Source of the DNA: Mycobacterium sp. AT1 | GTDB taxonomy: Bacteria > Actinomycetota > Actinomycetes > Mycobacteriales > Mycobacteriaceae | NCBI RefSeq assembly: GCF_002043095.1 | Contig: NZ_MVOC01000012.1 | Coordinates: forward strand, 1-64,000 | Direction of reading: 5' to 3' | DNA length: 64,000 nucleotides | Shown: positions 53,471 through 62,046 of the stretch, one piece after another | How positions within the stretch are numbered: the first letter of the stretch is position 1 | Layout: each line of letters starts with the position of its first letter | Position numbers and translations under genes: made by a program | The notes under the pieces: model-generated | Databases searched by the model: none | Seen by the model: only the letters and a program-made list of their open reading frames with translations | Told to the model about the DNA's origin: nothing

Positions 53471-54619
53471 CTAGAGCCGCTCGATGATCGTCACGTTGGC
53501 CGTGCCGCCGCCCTCGCACATCGTCTGCAGGCCGTAGCGGCCGCCGGTGCGCTCGAGCGTGTTCAGCATCGTCGCGAAGAGCTTGGCGCCCGTCGCCCCC
53601 AACGGGTGTCCGAGCGCAATGGCGCCGCCGCTCGGGTTGACCTTCGCGGGGTCGGCGCCGGTGTCCTTCAGCCACGCCATCACCACCGGCGCGAACGCCT
53701 CGTTGATCTCGACGGTGTCGATGTCCTCGATCGAGAGCCCCGTCTTCTCCAGCGCGTAATGCGTGGCTGGAATCGGGCCGGTCAGCATGTACACCGGGTC
53801 GGCGCCGCGGGCGCTGACGTGGTGAATCCGGGCGCGCGGCGTCAACCCGTGGTCCTTGACCGCCTGCTCGGAGGCGATCAGCACCGCGCTGGCACCGTCG
53901 GAGATCTGGCTCGCCATCGCCGCGGTCAGCCGACCGCCGTCGACGAGGGTCTTGAGCCCGGCCATCTTCTCCAGCGTGGTGTCGCGCGGACCCTCGTCGG
54001 TGACGAAGCCGTCCACCGGGATGATCTCGTTCTCGAAGTACCCCGCGCGGATCGCCTCCTGCGCGCGGTGGTGGCTCGTCAGCGCGAACTGCTCCATCTC
54101 CTCACGCGAGATGTTCCACTTCTCGGCGATCATCTCCGAGCCGCGGAACTGCGAGATCTCCTGGTCGCCGTAGCGGTGCAACCAGCTCTTCGACTCGTTG
54201 GTCGGCGAGGTAAAGCCGAACTGCTCGCCGACGATCATCGCCGAGCTGATCGGAATCTGGCTCATGTTCTGCATGCCGCCCGCGACGATCAGGTCGGCGG
54301 TGCCGGACATGATCGCTTGTGCGCCAAAGGAAATGGCCTGCTGGCTGGAGCCGCACTGCCGGTCGACGGTGACGCCTGGCACTTCCTCGGGGAAGCCCGC
54401 GGCCAACCACGACAAGCGGGCGATGTTGCCGGCCTGGCCGCCGATGGCGTCGACGCATCCGGCGATCACGTCGGTGACGGCCCCCGGGTCGACGTCGTTG
54501 CGGTCGAAGAGGCCGCGCCACGCGGCGGCACCGAGGTCGACGGGGTGAACACCGGAGAGCCCTCCGTTGCGCTTGCCGACCGCGGTTCGCACGGCGTCGA
54601 CGATGTAGGCCTCACCCAT
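53471..54619 (-). CDS. fadA6: Thiolase FadA6 of steroid C/D-ring degradation
   Basis: FadA6 (Rv3556c) is a KstR2-regulon thiolase that cleaves a beta-ketoacyl-CoA formed after opening of the last rings. The 382-aa product has the nucleophile in VDRQCGSSQQA (Cys89), GHPLGATGAK with the catalytic histidine, and TMCEGGGTANVT with the second cysteine. The ATG at 54619 was chosen because GAAGGAGA lies upstream, inside the end of kstR2, only 4 nt away. It is co-transcribed with kstR2. Confidence 0.93.
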   Translation of the reverse strand: MGEAYIVDAVRTAVGKRNGGLSGVHPVDLGAAAWRGLFDRNDVDPGAVTDVIAGCVDAIGGQAGNIARLSWLAAGFPEEVPGVTVDRQCGSSQQAISFGAQAIMSGTADLIVAGGMQNMSQIPISSAMIVGEQFGFTSPTNESKSWLHRYGDQEISQFRGSEMIAEKWNISREEMEQFALTSHHRAQEAIRAGYFENEIIPVDGFVTDEGPRDTTLEKMAGLKTLVDGGRLTAAMASQISDGASAVLIASEQAVKDHGLTPRARIHHVSARGADPVYMLTGPIPATHYALEKTGLSIEDIDTVEINEAFAPVVMAWLKDTGADPAKVNPSGGAIALGHPLGATGAKLFATMLNTLERTGGRYGLQTMCEGGGTANVTIIERL

Positions 54620-54623
54620 GTGT

Positions 54624-55217
54624 TCAATCTCCTTCGTTGGTGATTCCGCCGAGCACGATGGCGAGGTACTGCCTGCCAACCTGCTCGGCTGTGAGTGGTC
54701 CACCGGGTTGGTACCAGCGGACGGACACCCAGGTCGTGTCGCGGATGAATCGGTACACCAGGTCGACGTCGAGGTCGGCGCGCAAGCTTCCCTCGGCGAC
54801 GCCCTGTTTGAGCACGTTGACCCACATGGTTCGTTGTTCGCGGTTGCGTTCGTCGACGAAGGCGAACTGCGGTAGCGAGGACAATCGCTTGGCTTCGTCC
54901 TGGTAGATGACGACCTGCGCGTGGCGGTCTTCGATGGCTTCGAACGACGCCATGAACAGTCCCTCGACGCGCTTCAGCGGATCGGTCTCGCTTTCGACGA
55001 TCTCCTGGTAGCGGCCGAAGAGCCAGTCGAGGAAGTCGCGAAGGACCTCCTCGACCATCTGCTCCTTGGACTTGAAGTGGTGATAGAGGCTGCCGGAGAG
55101 GATTCCCGCGGAATCTGCGATGTCGCGAACGGTGGTGGCCCGCAATCCGCGTTCGGCGAACATGGCCGCGGCGAGCTCGAGAAGTTCGTCGCGACGAGTC
55201 GGAAGCGCCTTGTCCAC
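54624..55217 (-). CDS. kstR2: TetR-family repressor KstR2
   Basis: KstR2 (Rv3557c) represses the genes for the C/D rings and the HIP side chain, and is released by HIP-CoA. The 197-aa product has the N-terminal TetR helix-turn-helix GLRATTVRDIADSAGI-LSGSLYHHF (about residues 25-50) and a helical ligand domain. It is preceded by its own KstR2 box at 55233-55246. The GTG start stands 6 nt after a TACTCT hexamer and has no ribosome binding site, suggesting a leaderless transcript. Confidence 0.93.
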   Translation of the reverse strand: MDKALPTRRDELLELAAAMFAERGLRATTVRDIADSAGILSGSLYHHFKSKEQMVEEVLRDFLDWLFGRYQEIVESETDPLKRVEGLFMASFEAIEDRHAQVVIYQDEAKRLSSLPQFAFVDERNREQRTMWVNVLKQGVAEGSLRADLDVDLVYRFIRDTTWVSVRWYQPGGPLTAEQVGRQYLAIVLGGITNEGD

Positions 55218-55223
55218 ATGATC

Positions 55224-55246
55224 AGAGTATCAACCAAGCGCTTGCT
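55224..55246 (-). promoter_or_regulatory. KstR2 operator and -10 element of kstR2
   Basis: ACCAAGCGCTTGCT (55233-55246) fits AnCAAGnnCTTGnT and indicates autoregulation. On the minus strand a TACTCT hexamer (55224-55229) follows, and 6 nt later the GTG of kstR2 begins, placing the operator between -10 and -35. Confidence 0.8.
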
Positions 55247-55249
55247 CGG

Positions 55250-56770
55250 CTAGCTGGTACTCCGCCACTGCGCGCACTCGTCCGCCGGCGGCGTGCCGTC
55301 GTGGTTCGCCACGGTGCGCGACAGGTTGAAGGCAAACCAGGGATCCGGGGCGTCGTCACGGTATCTCGCGCACTGTCTCATCGCTTCGGGCAACCGGGCC
55401 AATGCGGGGTCTACGTCCGTCGAGAGAGACAGCAGGTACTCCGCGTCCAACTGTCCCGTCTGCTCGTAGCGGTCGACGTTGCGGTCGGCGATCAGCCGCT
55501 CGGGGTTGATCGCCGCCACCACTAGCAGCGTCATCGCTCCGGTGAACAACACGGCGCGAGGCAGCCGTCGACCGGTCATCCCGACGCCCGCCACCGCGAC
55601 GAGGACGAACACCACGCCGAGCCACGACTCGATGGCGACGACCATGACGCGCTGCACGCTGAAGCCGTACGCCTGCTGGTAGAGCCACATCCGGTGGATG
55701 GCCGAGATCACCACCACCACGGACGTGACGCACGTCGTGCCGACCAGGATGCGGAGCAGTCGCCGGTCGGCGCTTGAGGCGCGGCCCGCCACGCGAACGA
55801 CCACGCTGATCACCAGCAGCGTCAACGCCGAAACCCAGAGCAGCTGCCAGAACCCCTGCCTGGCGTACTCGGCGTAGGTCAGACCCTCGGTCTCCAAGAC
55901 GTGGTCGTGACCCCCGAAGAGCACGGCCGCCTGGACGACGACGAAGGTCACGAACAACGCGTCGAGCACACCAAGCGGTATCCCCCACTCCCACCTCGGA
56001 ACGGGCCGCCTCTGCGCCGGAGCCATGGCGTCGATCCGCGGTGCGAACCGGACGAGGTAGCCGCCGCCGAGGACGAAGGCGACGACCATCCCGAAGACCA
56101 GCACACGCGAGACCACGTCGTCGACGGCGAAGGACGGCACGACGTTGCCGACGACGTGAGCGAAGGCGGGGTCCGCCGCGGCGAACAGACCGCCGAATAC
56201 CACCAGAAGTGCCACCGTGATGGCCAGCACCGCGGCGACTCGGCCCAGCTTCGGCGCGGACGACCCGTGTGGAATGAGCGCCGGGGTCGCCCGCCCCGCC
56301 CACGCCGACACCCGGGCGGGAAGCAACGACGGCAGGAACGGTGCGACGGCCACCGCGGTCCAGGTGCGCCCGCCGACCAGCGTGCACCACCCAACCAACC
56401 AGGCAGCGACGAGGCAGAGCACCCCGAGCCACTGCGCCGCCAGCACGGCGGGTACCGCGAGCAACGCCAGGGTGAGCCCGATTCCGAGCCATTCCACCCG
56501 GGTGGGACGACGCTCGCTGGTGCCGAAGACGACGGCGAAGATCATCACTCCCGCAACCAGATAGCCGATGCTCAGCACCGTTGGGCGCCACAGCGCCGAG
56601 CCGAGTACACCGACGACGAGCGCCGCCAGGACGACGCGGCGGGGCGCCCGTGCCAGCGGGTCGAGCGGCCACACCCGATGCGTCCACAGCGTCCAGCCGG
56701 GCTCGCCGTGCCGAGGTGGCAACGGGCCGAGCAGCGGCGGAAGGCCGGACGGCTGCTGAGTCATCGTCAC
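55250..56770 (-). CDS. DUF4173-type multi-pass membrane protein
   Basis: The 506-aa product has roughly ten to twelve hydrophobic helices, with GLTYAEYARQGFWQLLWVSA and AINPERLIADRNVDRY, blocks typical of DUF4173/DUF4153-like proteins of unknown function, and a soluble C-terminal tail of about 90 residues. The GTG at 56770 overlaps the kinase stop (GTGA) and has AGGAG 8 nt upstream; the ATG at 56764 is less well placed. It is the third gene of a unit response regulator-histidine kinase-DUF4173, so it may be the target or an accessory sensor of the two-component system. Confidence 0.8.
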   Translation of the reverse strand: MTMTQQPSGLPPLLGPLPPRHGEPGWTLWTHRVWPLDPLARAPRRVVLAALVVGVLGSALWRPTVLSIGYLVAGVMIFAVVFGTSERRPTRVEWLGIGLTLALLAVPAVLAAQWLGVLCLVAAWLVGWCTLVGGRTWTAVAVAPFLPSLLPARVSAWAGRATPALIPHGSSAPKLGRVAAVLAITVALLVVFGGLFAAADPAFAHVVGNVVPSFAVDDVVSRVLVFGMVVAFVLGGGYLVRFAPRIDAMAPAQRRPVPRWEWGIPLGVLDALFVTFVVVQAAVLFGGHDHVLETEGLTYAEYARQGFWQLLWVSALTLLVISVVVRVAGRASSADRRLLRILVGTTCVTSVVVVISAIHRMWLYQQAYGFSVQRVMVVAIESWLGVVFVLVAVAGVGMTGRRLPRAVLFTGAMTLLVVAAINPERLIADRNVDRYEQTGQLDAEYLLSLSTDVDPALARLPEAMRQCARYRDDAPDPWFAFNLSRTVANHDGTPPADECAQWRSTS

Positions 56771-57792
56771 GCGACCTGCTCCTTCGACTGGGGGATCGTC
56801 ACGCCAATGCGGCAACCCGGGCCGCCGTCCATCACTTCTATTGTCCCGCCATGCAATTCGACCGCCCAGCGGGCGATCGCCAAACCGAGACCGGTGCCAC
56901 CGGCCGACGTGGCGCCGCGGGTGAACCGCTCGAAGACCCGTTCGCGTTCGGCAGCCGGAATACCCGGCCCCTCGTCGGCGACCTCGATTCGCAGCTCGGA
57001 GTCCTCCGACGACGCGAGAACCGACACCCGGCCGCCGGTCGGACTGTGTCGAATCGCGTTGTCCACAAGGTTGACCACCACCTGACGCAGGCGGGCGGGA
57101 TCGGCGACCGCGGCCAGGTTGACTGGTGTCGCCGAGACCACGACGTCGACGCCGTCGGTCGACACCGATGCGTGGGCGACGGCGTCGACCAGAAACTCGT
57201 CCACTCGAAATACGCTGAGCTGCAGGGTGATGACACCGCTCTCCACGCGGGAGAGGTCCAACAGATTGGCGACCAGTTCACCGAGGCGCTCGGTCTGCGC
57301 CAACGCGATCCGCATCGTCTCGGTGTCGGGTTCGACGACGCCGTCGACGACGTTCTCCAACACGGCGTGCAGAGCGGTGATCGGCGTCCGAAGTTCGTGG
57401 GAGACGTTGGCGATCAACCCGCGGCGGTACTCGTCCTCGGCGCCGAGGTCGGCGGCCATCTGGTTGAATGCCGTTGCCAGTTGGCCTATCTCGTCCCGCG
57501 ACGTGGCGCGCACCCGCCGGCTGTAGTCACCGCGCGCCATGGCCCGTGCCGCGGCGGTCATCTGCCGCAGAGGGGACGTCATGCCGTGCGCGAGGAATTG
57601 CGTGAGGATCAGCGACGTGGCAAGGGCTGCGAGCAGCGCATAGCGGAACTGCCAACTGGCGCCGATCCAGAAGGTGAACGCCGCCAACGTGATGGCGCCA
57701 CCGACCAGGAGTCCCATCTTCACCTTGAACGACGCGAACGGGTCCAGCGGCCGGGGCAAGCGGTCCCACCAACCGGCGGCGGATCCGCTCAC
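56767..57792 (-). CDS. Histidine kinase with two closely spaced TM helices
   Basis: This 341-aa sensor kinase has TM helices at about 25-46 and 51-69 separated by only a few residues, so there is no extracytoplasmic sensor domain. A HAMP domain follows (about 70-120), then HisKA with the phospho-acceptor in ANVSHELRTP (His132), and HATPase_c with NLVDNAIRHSP, DEGPGIP and GTGLGLAIARW. It may sense the membrane itself or a partner such as the DUF4173 protein. The GTG start overlaps the regulator stop by 4 nt. Confidence 0.9.
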   Translation of the reverse strand: MSGSAAGWWDRLPRPLDPFASFKVKMGLLVGGAITLAAFTFWIGASWQFRYALLAALATSLILTQFLAHGMTSPLRQMTAAARAMARGDYSRRVRATSRDEIGQLATAFNQMAADLGAEDEYRRGLIANVSHELRTPITALHAVLENVVDGVVEPDTETMRIALAQTERLGELVANLLDLSRVESGVITLQLSVFRVDEFLVDAVAHASVSTDGVDVVVSATPVNLAAVADPARLRQVVVNLVDNAIRHSPTGGRVSVLASSEDSELRIEVADEGPGIPAAERERVFERFTRGATSAGGTGLGLAIARWAVELHGGTIEVMDGGPGCRIGVTIPQSKEQVA

Positions 57793-58454
57793 CGCGGCGT
57801 CTCCAACGAGTAGCCGACGCCGTGGACCGTGCGGATCAGCTCGGTTCCGAGCTTGCGCCGCAACGCCTTCACGTGACTGTCCACGGTGCGCGTCTCGACA
57901 CCGGACGCCCATCCCCAGACGTGCTCGAGAAGAGTCTCCCTCGGCACCGCGGCGCGCGGACGGGCGGCGAGGAAGGCAAGGAGGTCGAATTCGATTCTGG
58001 TGAGGTGAACTTCCTCGTCACCGCGGTGGACGCGGCGGGCCTGCAGGTCGATTCGGCAGTCCCCCACCGCCAGCGGTTGCACGTCTGCCGCCCGTTCCAC
58101 TCGGCGCAGCAGGACCCGGACGCGGGCGACGAGCTCCCGCATGCTGAACGGTTTGGTCAGGTAGTCGTCGGCACCGATGCCCAGGCCGATCAACATGTCG
58201 GTCTCGTCGCTGCGGGCGGTCAACATGAGCACCGGCGTCGACCGCGCCGCCTGGATGCGCCTGCACACCTCCAACCCGTCGAAACCGGGCAGCATGACGT
58301 CGAGCACCACCAGGTCGGGGTCGGTGGCGGCGGCCTTCTCGACCGCCGACGGCCCGTCGACCGCCGTCTCGACCAGGAACGCCTCGGCGCGCAGTCGGGT
58401 CGCCACGGCGGCGAGGATGGTCGGCTCGTCGTCGACCACCAGGATTCGCTTCAC
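57789..58454 (-). CDS. OmpR-family response regulator
   Basis: The 221-aa protein has a receiver domain with phospho-acceptor Asp52 (VVLDVMLPGFDG) and the conserved Lys101 (YLTKPFS). Its C-terminal winged-helix DNA-binding domain ends in IRTVHGVGYSLETPR. It is the first gene of the operon with the histidine kinase and the DUF4173 protein; the GTG start at 58454 is the first of the frame. In M. tuberculosis this interval holds PPE64 rather than a two-component system, so the unit is a local difference. Confidence 0.92.
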   Translation of the reverse strand: MKRILVVDDEPTILAAVATRLRAEAFLVETAVDGPSAVEKAAATDPDLVVLDVMLPGFDGLEVCRRIQAARSTPVLMLTARSDETDMLIGLGIGADDYLTKPFSMRELVARVRVLLRRVERAADVQPLAVGDCRIDLQARRVHRGDEEVHLTRIEFDLLAFLAARPRAAVPRETLLEHVWGWASGVETRTVDSHVKALRRKLGTELIRTVHGVGYSLETPR

Positions 58455-58526
58455 ACACCAGACTGTATGTGCCGGTCGTGGTGCTTTCGGGCAGCGAATG
58501 TGAAGAAACGGTGCAGATGTCCGCCG

Positions 58527-59315
58527 CTAGGCGCGTTGGCTCGACACCGAGATCACTTCACCGGTCAGGTAGCTCGAGTAGTCACTGGCGAGGAAGGCCA
58601 TGGTGGCGGCGACTTCCCACGGTTCGGCGGCCCGACCGAAGGCTTCGTCGGACGACAACTGGTCGAGAAGCTCGGAGCTGCTGGTCTTCTCGAGGAACTT
58701 GTGCCTGGCGATGCTGGGCGACACGGCGTTGATTCGGACGCCGTACTCGGCGGCTTCGATTGCGCTGCAACGTGTCAGCGCCATCACGCCAGCCTTCGCC
58801 GCCGCGTAGTGCGACTGCGAGTGCTGTGCCCGCCAGCCGAGAACGCTCGCGTTGTTGACGATGACACCGCCGTGCTCGACGTCGCGAAAGTACCGCAGCG
58901 CCGCACGGGTCGCACGCATGACCGAGGTCAGCGTCACGTTGAGCACGCGGTCCCACTCGTCGTCGGTCATGTCGACCAGCGGCGTTTGACCGCCGAGCCC
59001 GGCGTTGTTGACGAGCACGTCGAGGCGGCCCATCTTGGCCACCGTGTCGGTGATCAGCGCGTCGACTGCCGGGGTCGACGTGACGTCACAGACCACGGCG
59101 TCGACCCGCCCCAGTCCGAGTGCGGCCAGTTCGTCGCGGGTCTCGCCGAGTCGGCGTTCGTGGAAGTCCGAGACGACGACGTCGGCGCCCTCGGCCAGTG
59201 CGCGCCTTGCGGCAGCCGATCCGATGCCGGTGCCGGCTGCGGCCGTCACCAGCACGACCTTGCCTGCCAGCAATCCGTGACCGTCGATCTCGTTGGGTGC
59301 GATGGAAAGATCCAC
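58527..59315 (-). CDS. ipdF: SDR-family hydroxyacyl-CoA reductase IpdF
   Basis: IpdF (Rv3559c) is the short-chain dehydrogenase acting on the HIP-CoA-derived hydroxy/keto group in C/D-ring breakdown. The 262-aa product equals the length of Rv3559c. It shows VLVTAAAGTGIGSAAARR, VLVNNAGLGGQTPLVDM and the catalytic YAAAK. The GTG start at 59315 overlaps the fadE30 stop (TAGTG), so I rejected the longer frame reaching 59432. It belongs to the fadE30 unit under KstR2. Confidence 0.93.
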   Translation of the reverse strand: MDLSIAPNEIDGHGLLAGKVVLVTAAAGTGIGSAAARRALAEGADVVVSDFHERRLGETRDELAALGLGRVDAVVCDVTSTPAVDALITDTVAKMGRLDVLVNNAGLGGQTPLVDMTDDEWDRVLNVTLTSVMRATRAALRYFRDVEHGGVIVNNASVLGWRAQHSQSHYAAAKAGVMALTRCSAIEAAEYGVRINAVSPSIARHKFLEKTSSSELLDQLSSDEAFGRAAEPWEVAATMAFLASDYSSYLTGEVISVSSQRA

Positions 59316-60463
59316 TAGCCCCTCGCTTCCCGCGGTAGGCCGAGCACTCGCTCGGCGATGATGTTGCGCTGGATTTCGTTGGAACCGCCGTAGATGGTGT
59401 CCGAGCGGGAGAAGAGGAACAAGCGCTGCCACTCGTCGAATTCGCCACCGTCGAGCAGCAGTCCGGCCTTGCCCTGGACATCCATCGCGATCTCGCCGAG
59501 TTCACGATGCCAGTTGGCCCACAACAACTTCGACACGCTGTCTTGCCCGGGACGTTCGACGTCCATGGTCGCCATCGCATAGGAACGCATGCTCTTCAAG
59601 CCAACCCAGGATCGCGTCAGCTTCTCGCGGATGACCGGATCGTCGATCGCGCCCGTCTTCTTCGCCAGCTCGACGATGCCGGACAACTCTCGCGCGTAAC
59701 GGATCTGCTGGCCGAGGGTGGATACGCCGCGCTCGAAGGTGAGCGTCGCCATCGCGACACGCCACCCGTCACCGGGCTCACCCACCACCAGGTCGGCGTC
59801 GGTGCGGGCGTCGTCGAAGAAGACCTCGTTGAACTCCGAGTCGCCGGTGAGCTGGACGATGGGGCGAATCTCGACACCGGGTTGGTCGAGCGGAATGAGG
59901 AGGTAGGACAGTCCGGCGTGCCGCTTGGAGCCCTTCTCACTGCGGGCGATGACGAAACACCACTGCGCCCAATGGGCCAGCGACGTCCAGACCTTCTGCC
60001 CGTTGACCACCCAGTGGTCGCCGTCAAGCTCCGCGGTGGTCGACACGTTGGCAAGGTCGCTGCCCGCGCCCGGCTCCGAGTACCCCTGACTCCACAGCTC
60101 GGTGACGTCGAGGATCCTGGGCAGGAAGCGCTGCTGCTGCTCGGGGGTGCCGTACGCGATGAGCGTCGGCCCGACCAGTTCCTCACCGAGGTGGTTGACC
60201 TTGTCGGGCGCGTTGGCGAGCGCGTACTCCTCGTAGAACGCGACGCGGTGCGCCACGGTCAGCCCGCGCCCGCCGTGCTCTTCCGGCCACCCGAGACACG
60301 TCAGCCCGGCCGCGGCCAGGTGCTGATTCCACGCTCGGCGCTCAGTGAACGCCTCGTGTTCTCGACCCGGCCCTCCGAGCCCCTTGAGCGCGGCGTATTC
60401 ACCGACGAGATTGTCGGCGAGCCACTGCCGGACCTCGGCCCGGAACTCCTGGACCTCTATCAC
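59315..60463 (-). CDS. fadE30: Acyl-CoA dehydrogenase FadE30
   Basis: FadE30 (Rv3560c) dehydrogenates the propionyl side chain of 5-hydroxy-HIP-CoA, an early step after FadD3. The 382-aa product has GYSEPGAGSDLANVST, VNGQKVWTSLAHWAQW and YGGSNEIQRNIIAERVLGL, standard for the family. The GTG start at 60463 lies exactly 6 nt after a TAGCCT hexamer and has no convincing ribosome binding site, and the KstR2 box lies 16 nt upstream. Confidence 0.93.
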   Translation of the reverse strand: MIEVQEFRAEVRQWLADNLVGEYAALKGLGGPGREHEAFTERRAWNQHLAAAGLTCLGWPEEHGGRGLTVAHRVAFYEEYALANAPDKVNHLGEELVGPTLIAYGTPEQQQRFLPRILDVTELWSQGYSEPGAGSDLANVSTTAELDGDHWVVNGQKVWTSLAHWAQWCFVIARSEKGSKRHAGLSYLLIPLDQPGVEIRPIVQLTGDSEFNEVFFDDARTDADLVVGEPGDGWRVAMATLTFERGVSTLGQQIRYARELSGIVELAKKTGAIDDPVIREKLTRSWVGLKSMRSYAMATMDVERPGQDSVSKLLWANWHRELGEIAMDVQGKAGLLLDGGEFDEWQRLFLFSRSDTIYGGSNEIQRNIIAERVLGLPREARG

Positions 60464-60479
60464 CCCTGTAGGCTAACCT

Positions 60480-60493
60480 ACCAAGCACTTGCT
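60480..60493. promoter_or_regulatory. KstR2 operator between fadE30 and fadD3
   Basis: ACCAAGCACTTGCT fits AnCAAGnnCTTGnT fully. It is 16 nt from the fadE30 start and 17 nt from the fadD3 start, so one site can control both divergent units. Confidence 0.88.
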
Positions 60494-60510
60494 TTGTTAG
60501 AGGAGTCTCG

Positions 60511-62046
60511 ATGGAGAGCAAGCCGAGGACCATTCCCGGCGAACTGAACCGGGTCACGGGCGAGTTCTCCGATCACGAAGCGCTGGTCACCGACGACCGC
60601 ACGCTGACCTACGCCGACCTCAGAGCCGAGGTCAGACAGGCCGCAGCCGCCATCGTCGACCTCGGCGTGAACGCCGGAGACCGCGTGGCGATCTGGTCGC
60701 CGAACACCTGGCACTGGGTGGTCGCCTGCTTGGCGGTCCAGTACGCCGGCGCGGTCGTCGTGCCCCTCAACACGCGCTACACCGCGAGCGAGGCCACCGA
60801 CATACTGGCCCGGACCGCAGCGCCACTGCTGATCGGAATGGGCCGGTTCCTCGGCTCCGACAAGACCGCCGAACTCGACCGCACGGCACTGCCCGCGTTG
60901 CGACACGTCGTCCGCGTGCCCATCGAGGACGACGACGGCACGTGGGACGAATTCATGTCGCGTGGAACCGATCTCGAGGCCGCGGACGCGCGCGCCGCCG
61001 CCGTCACGCCGGATGACGTGTCCGACATCCTCTTCACCTCCGGGACCACCGGCCGCAGCAAGGGCGTGCTCAGCGCCCACCGGCAGTCACTCGACGCACC
61101 CGCCGCCTGGGCCGCGTGCGGTCAGCTCACCAGCACCGACCGATACCTCTGCATCAACCCGTTCTTCCACAACTTCGGCTTCAAGGCCGGAATCCTGGCG
61201 TGCCTGCAAACGGGGGCGACGCTGATTCCGCAACTGACGTTCGACCCCGAAAAGGCGATGCGGGCGGTACAGGACCAACGGATCACCGTGCTTCCCGGTC
61301 CGCCGACCATCTATCAGACCCTGCTCGACCATCCCAAGCGCGCGGACTACGACCTGACGTCTCTGCGGTTCGCCGTCACCGGAGCCGCCGTCGTCCCCGT
61401 CGTGCTGATCGAGCGGATGCAGGACGAGCTGGACATCGACATCGTCCTGACGGCTTACGGACTCACGGAGGCAACGGGTTTCGGCACGATGTGCCGGGCC
61501 GACGACGACGCCGTCACCGTCGCGACGACCTGCGGCAGACCGATCGCGGGCTTCGAGCTCAAGATCGACGCGATCGGCGACGCCGAGGCAGGCGAGGTGC
61601 TGCTGCGCGGTCCGAACGTGATGCTCGGCTACCTCGACGACCCGGATGCCACCGCCGCCGCGGTCGACTCCGACGGTTGGCTGCATACCGGTGACGTCGG
61701 AAAGCTCGACGAGGCAGGCAATCTCAGCATCACCGACCGCCTGAAGGACATGTACATCTGTGGCGGCTTCAACGTCTACCCCGCCGAGATCGAGCAGGTC
61801 CTGGCCCGGCTCGACGGGGTCGCCGACAGCGCCGTGATCGGGGTGCCCGACGAACGCCTCGGCGAGGTCGGCAAGGCCTTCGTCGTGGTCAAGGCGGACC
61901 GTCACCTCGACGAGAAGACCGTGATCGACTACACCCGTGAACACCTGGCGAACTTCAAGACCCCGCGGTCGGTGGTCTTCGTCGACGTGCTGCCGCGCAA
62001 CCCTGGAGGAAAAGTGGTCAAACCGCTTCTGCGAGAGATCCGTTGA
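60511..62046 (+). CDS. fadD3: HIP-CoA ligase FadD3
   Basis: FadD3 (Rv3561) activates 3aalpha-H-4alpha(3'-propanoate)-7abeta-methylhexahydro-1,5-indanedione (HIP) with ATP and CoA, committing the C/D rings to degradation. HIP-CoA is also the KstR2 inducer. The 511-aa adenylate-forming enzyme has the P-loop-like LFTSGTTGRSKGVLSAH, YGLTEATGF, GWLHTGDVGKLDE and the C-terminal lysine in PGGKVVKPLLRE. A ribosome binding site AGAGGAG precedes the ATG. It overlaps fadE31 by TGATG. Confidence 0.95.
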   Translation: MESKPRTIPGELNRVTGEFSDHEALVTDDRTLTYADLRAEVRQAAAAIVDLGVNAGDRVAIWSPNTWHWVVACLAVQYAGAVVVPLNTRYTASEATDILARTAAPLLIGMGRFLGSDKTAELDRTALPALRHVVRVPIEDDDGTWDEFMSRGTDLEAADARAAAVTPDDVSDILFTSGTTGRSKGVLSAHRQSLDAPAAWAACGQLTSTDRYLCINPFFHNFGFKAGILACLQTGATLIPQLTFDPEKAMRAVQDQRITVLPGPPTIYQTLLDHPKRADYDLTSLRFAVTGAAVVPVVLIERMQDELDIDIVLTAYGLTEATGFGTMCRADDDAVTVATTCGRPIAGFELKIDAIGDAEAGEVLLRGPNVMLGYLDDPDATAAAVDSDGWLHTGDVGKLDEAGNLSITDRLKDMYICGGFNVYPAEIEQVLARLDGVADSAVIGVPDERLGEVGKAFVVVKADRHLDEKTVIDYTREHLANFKTPRSVVFVDVLPRNPGGKVVKPLLREIR

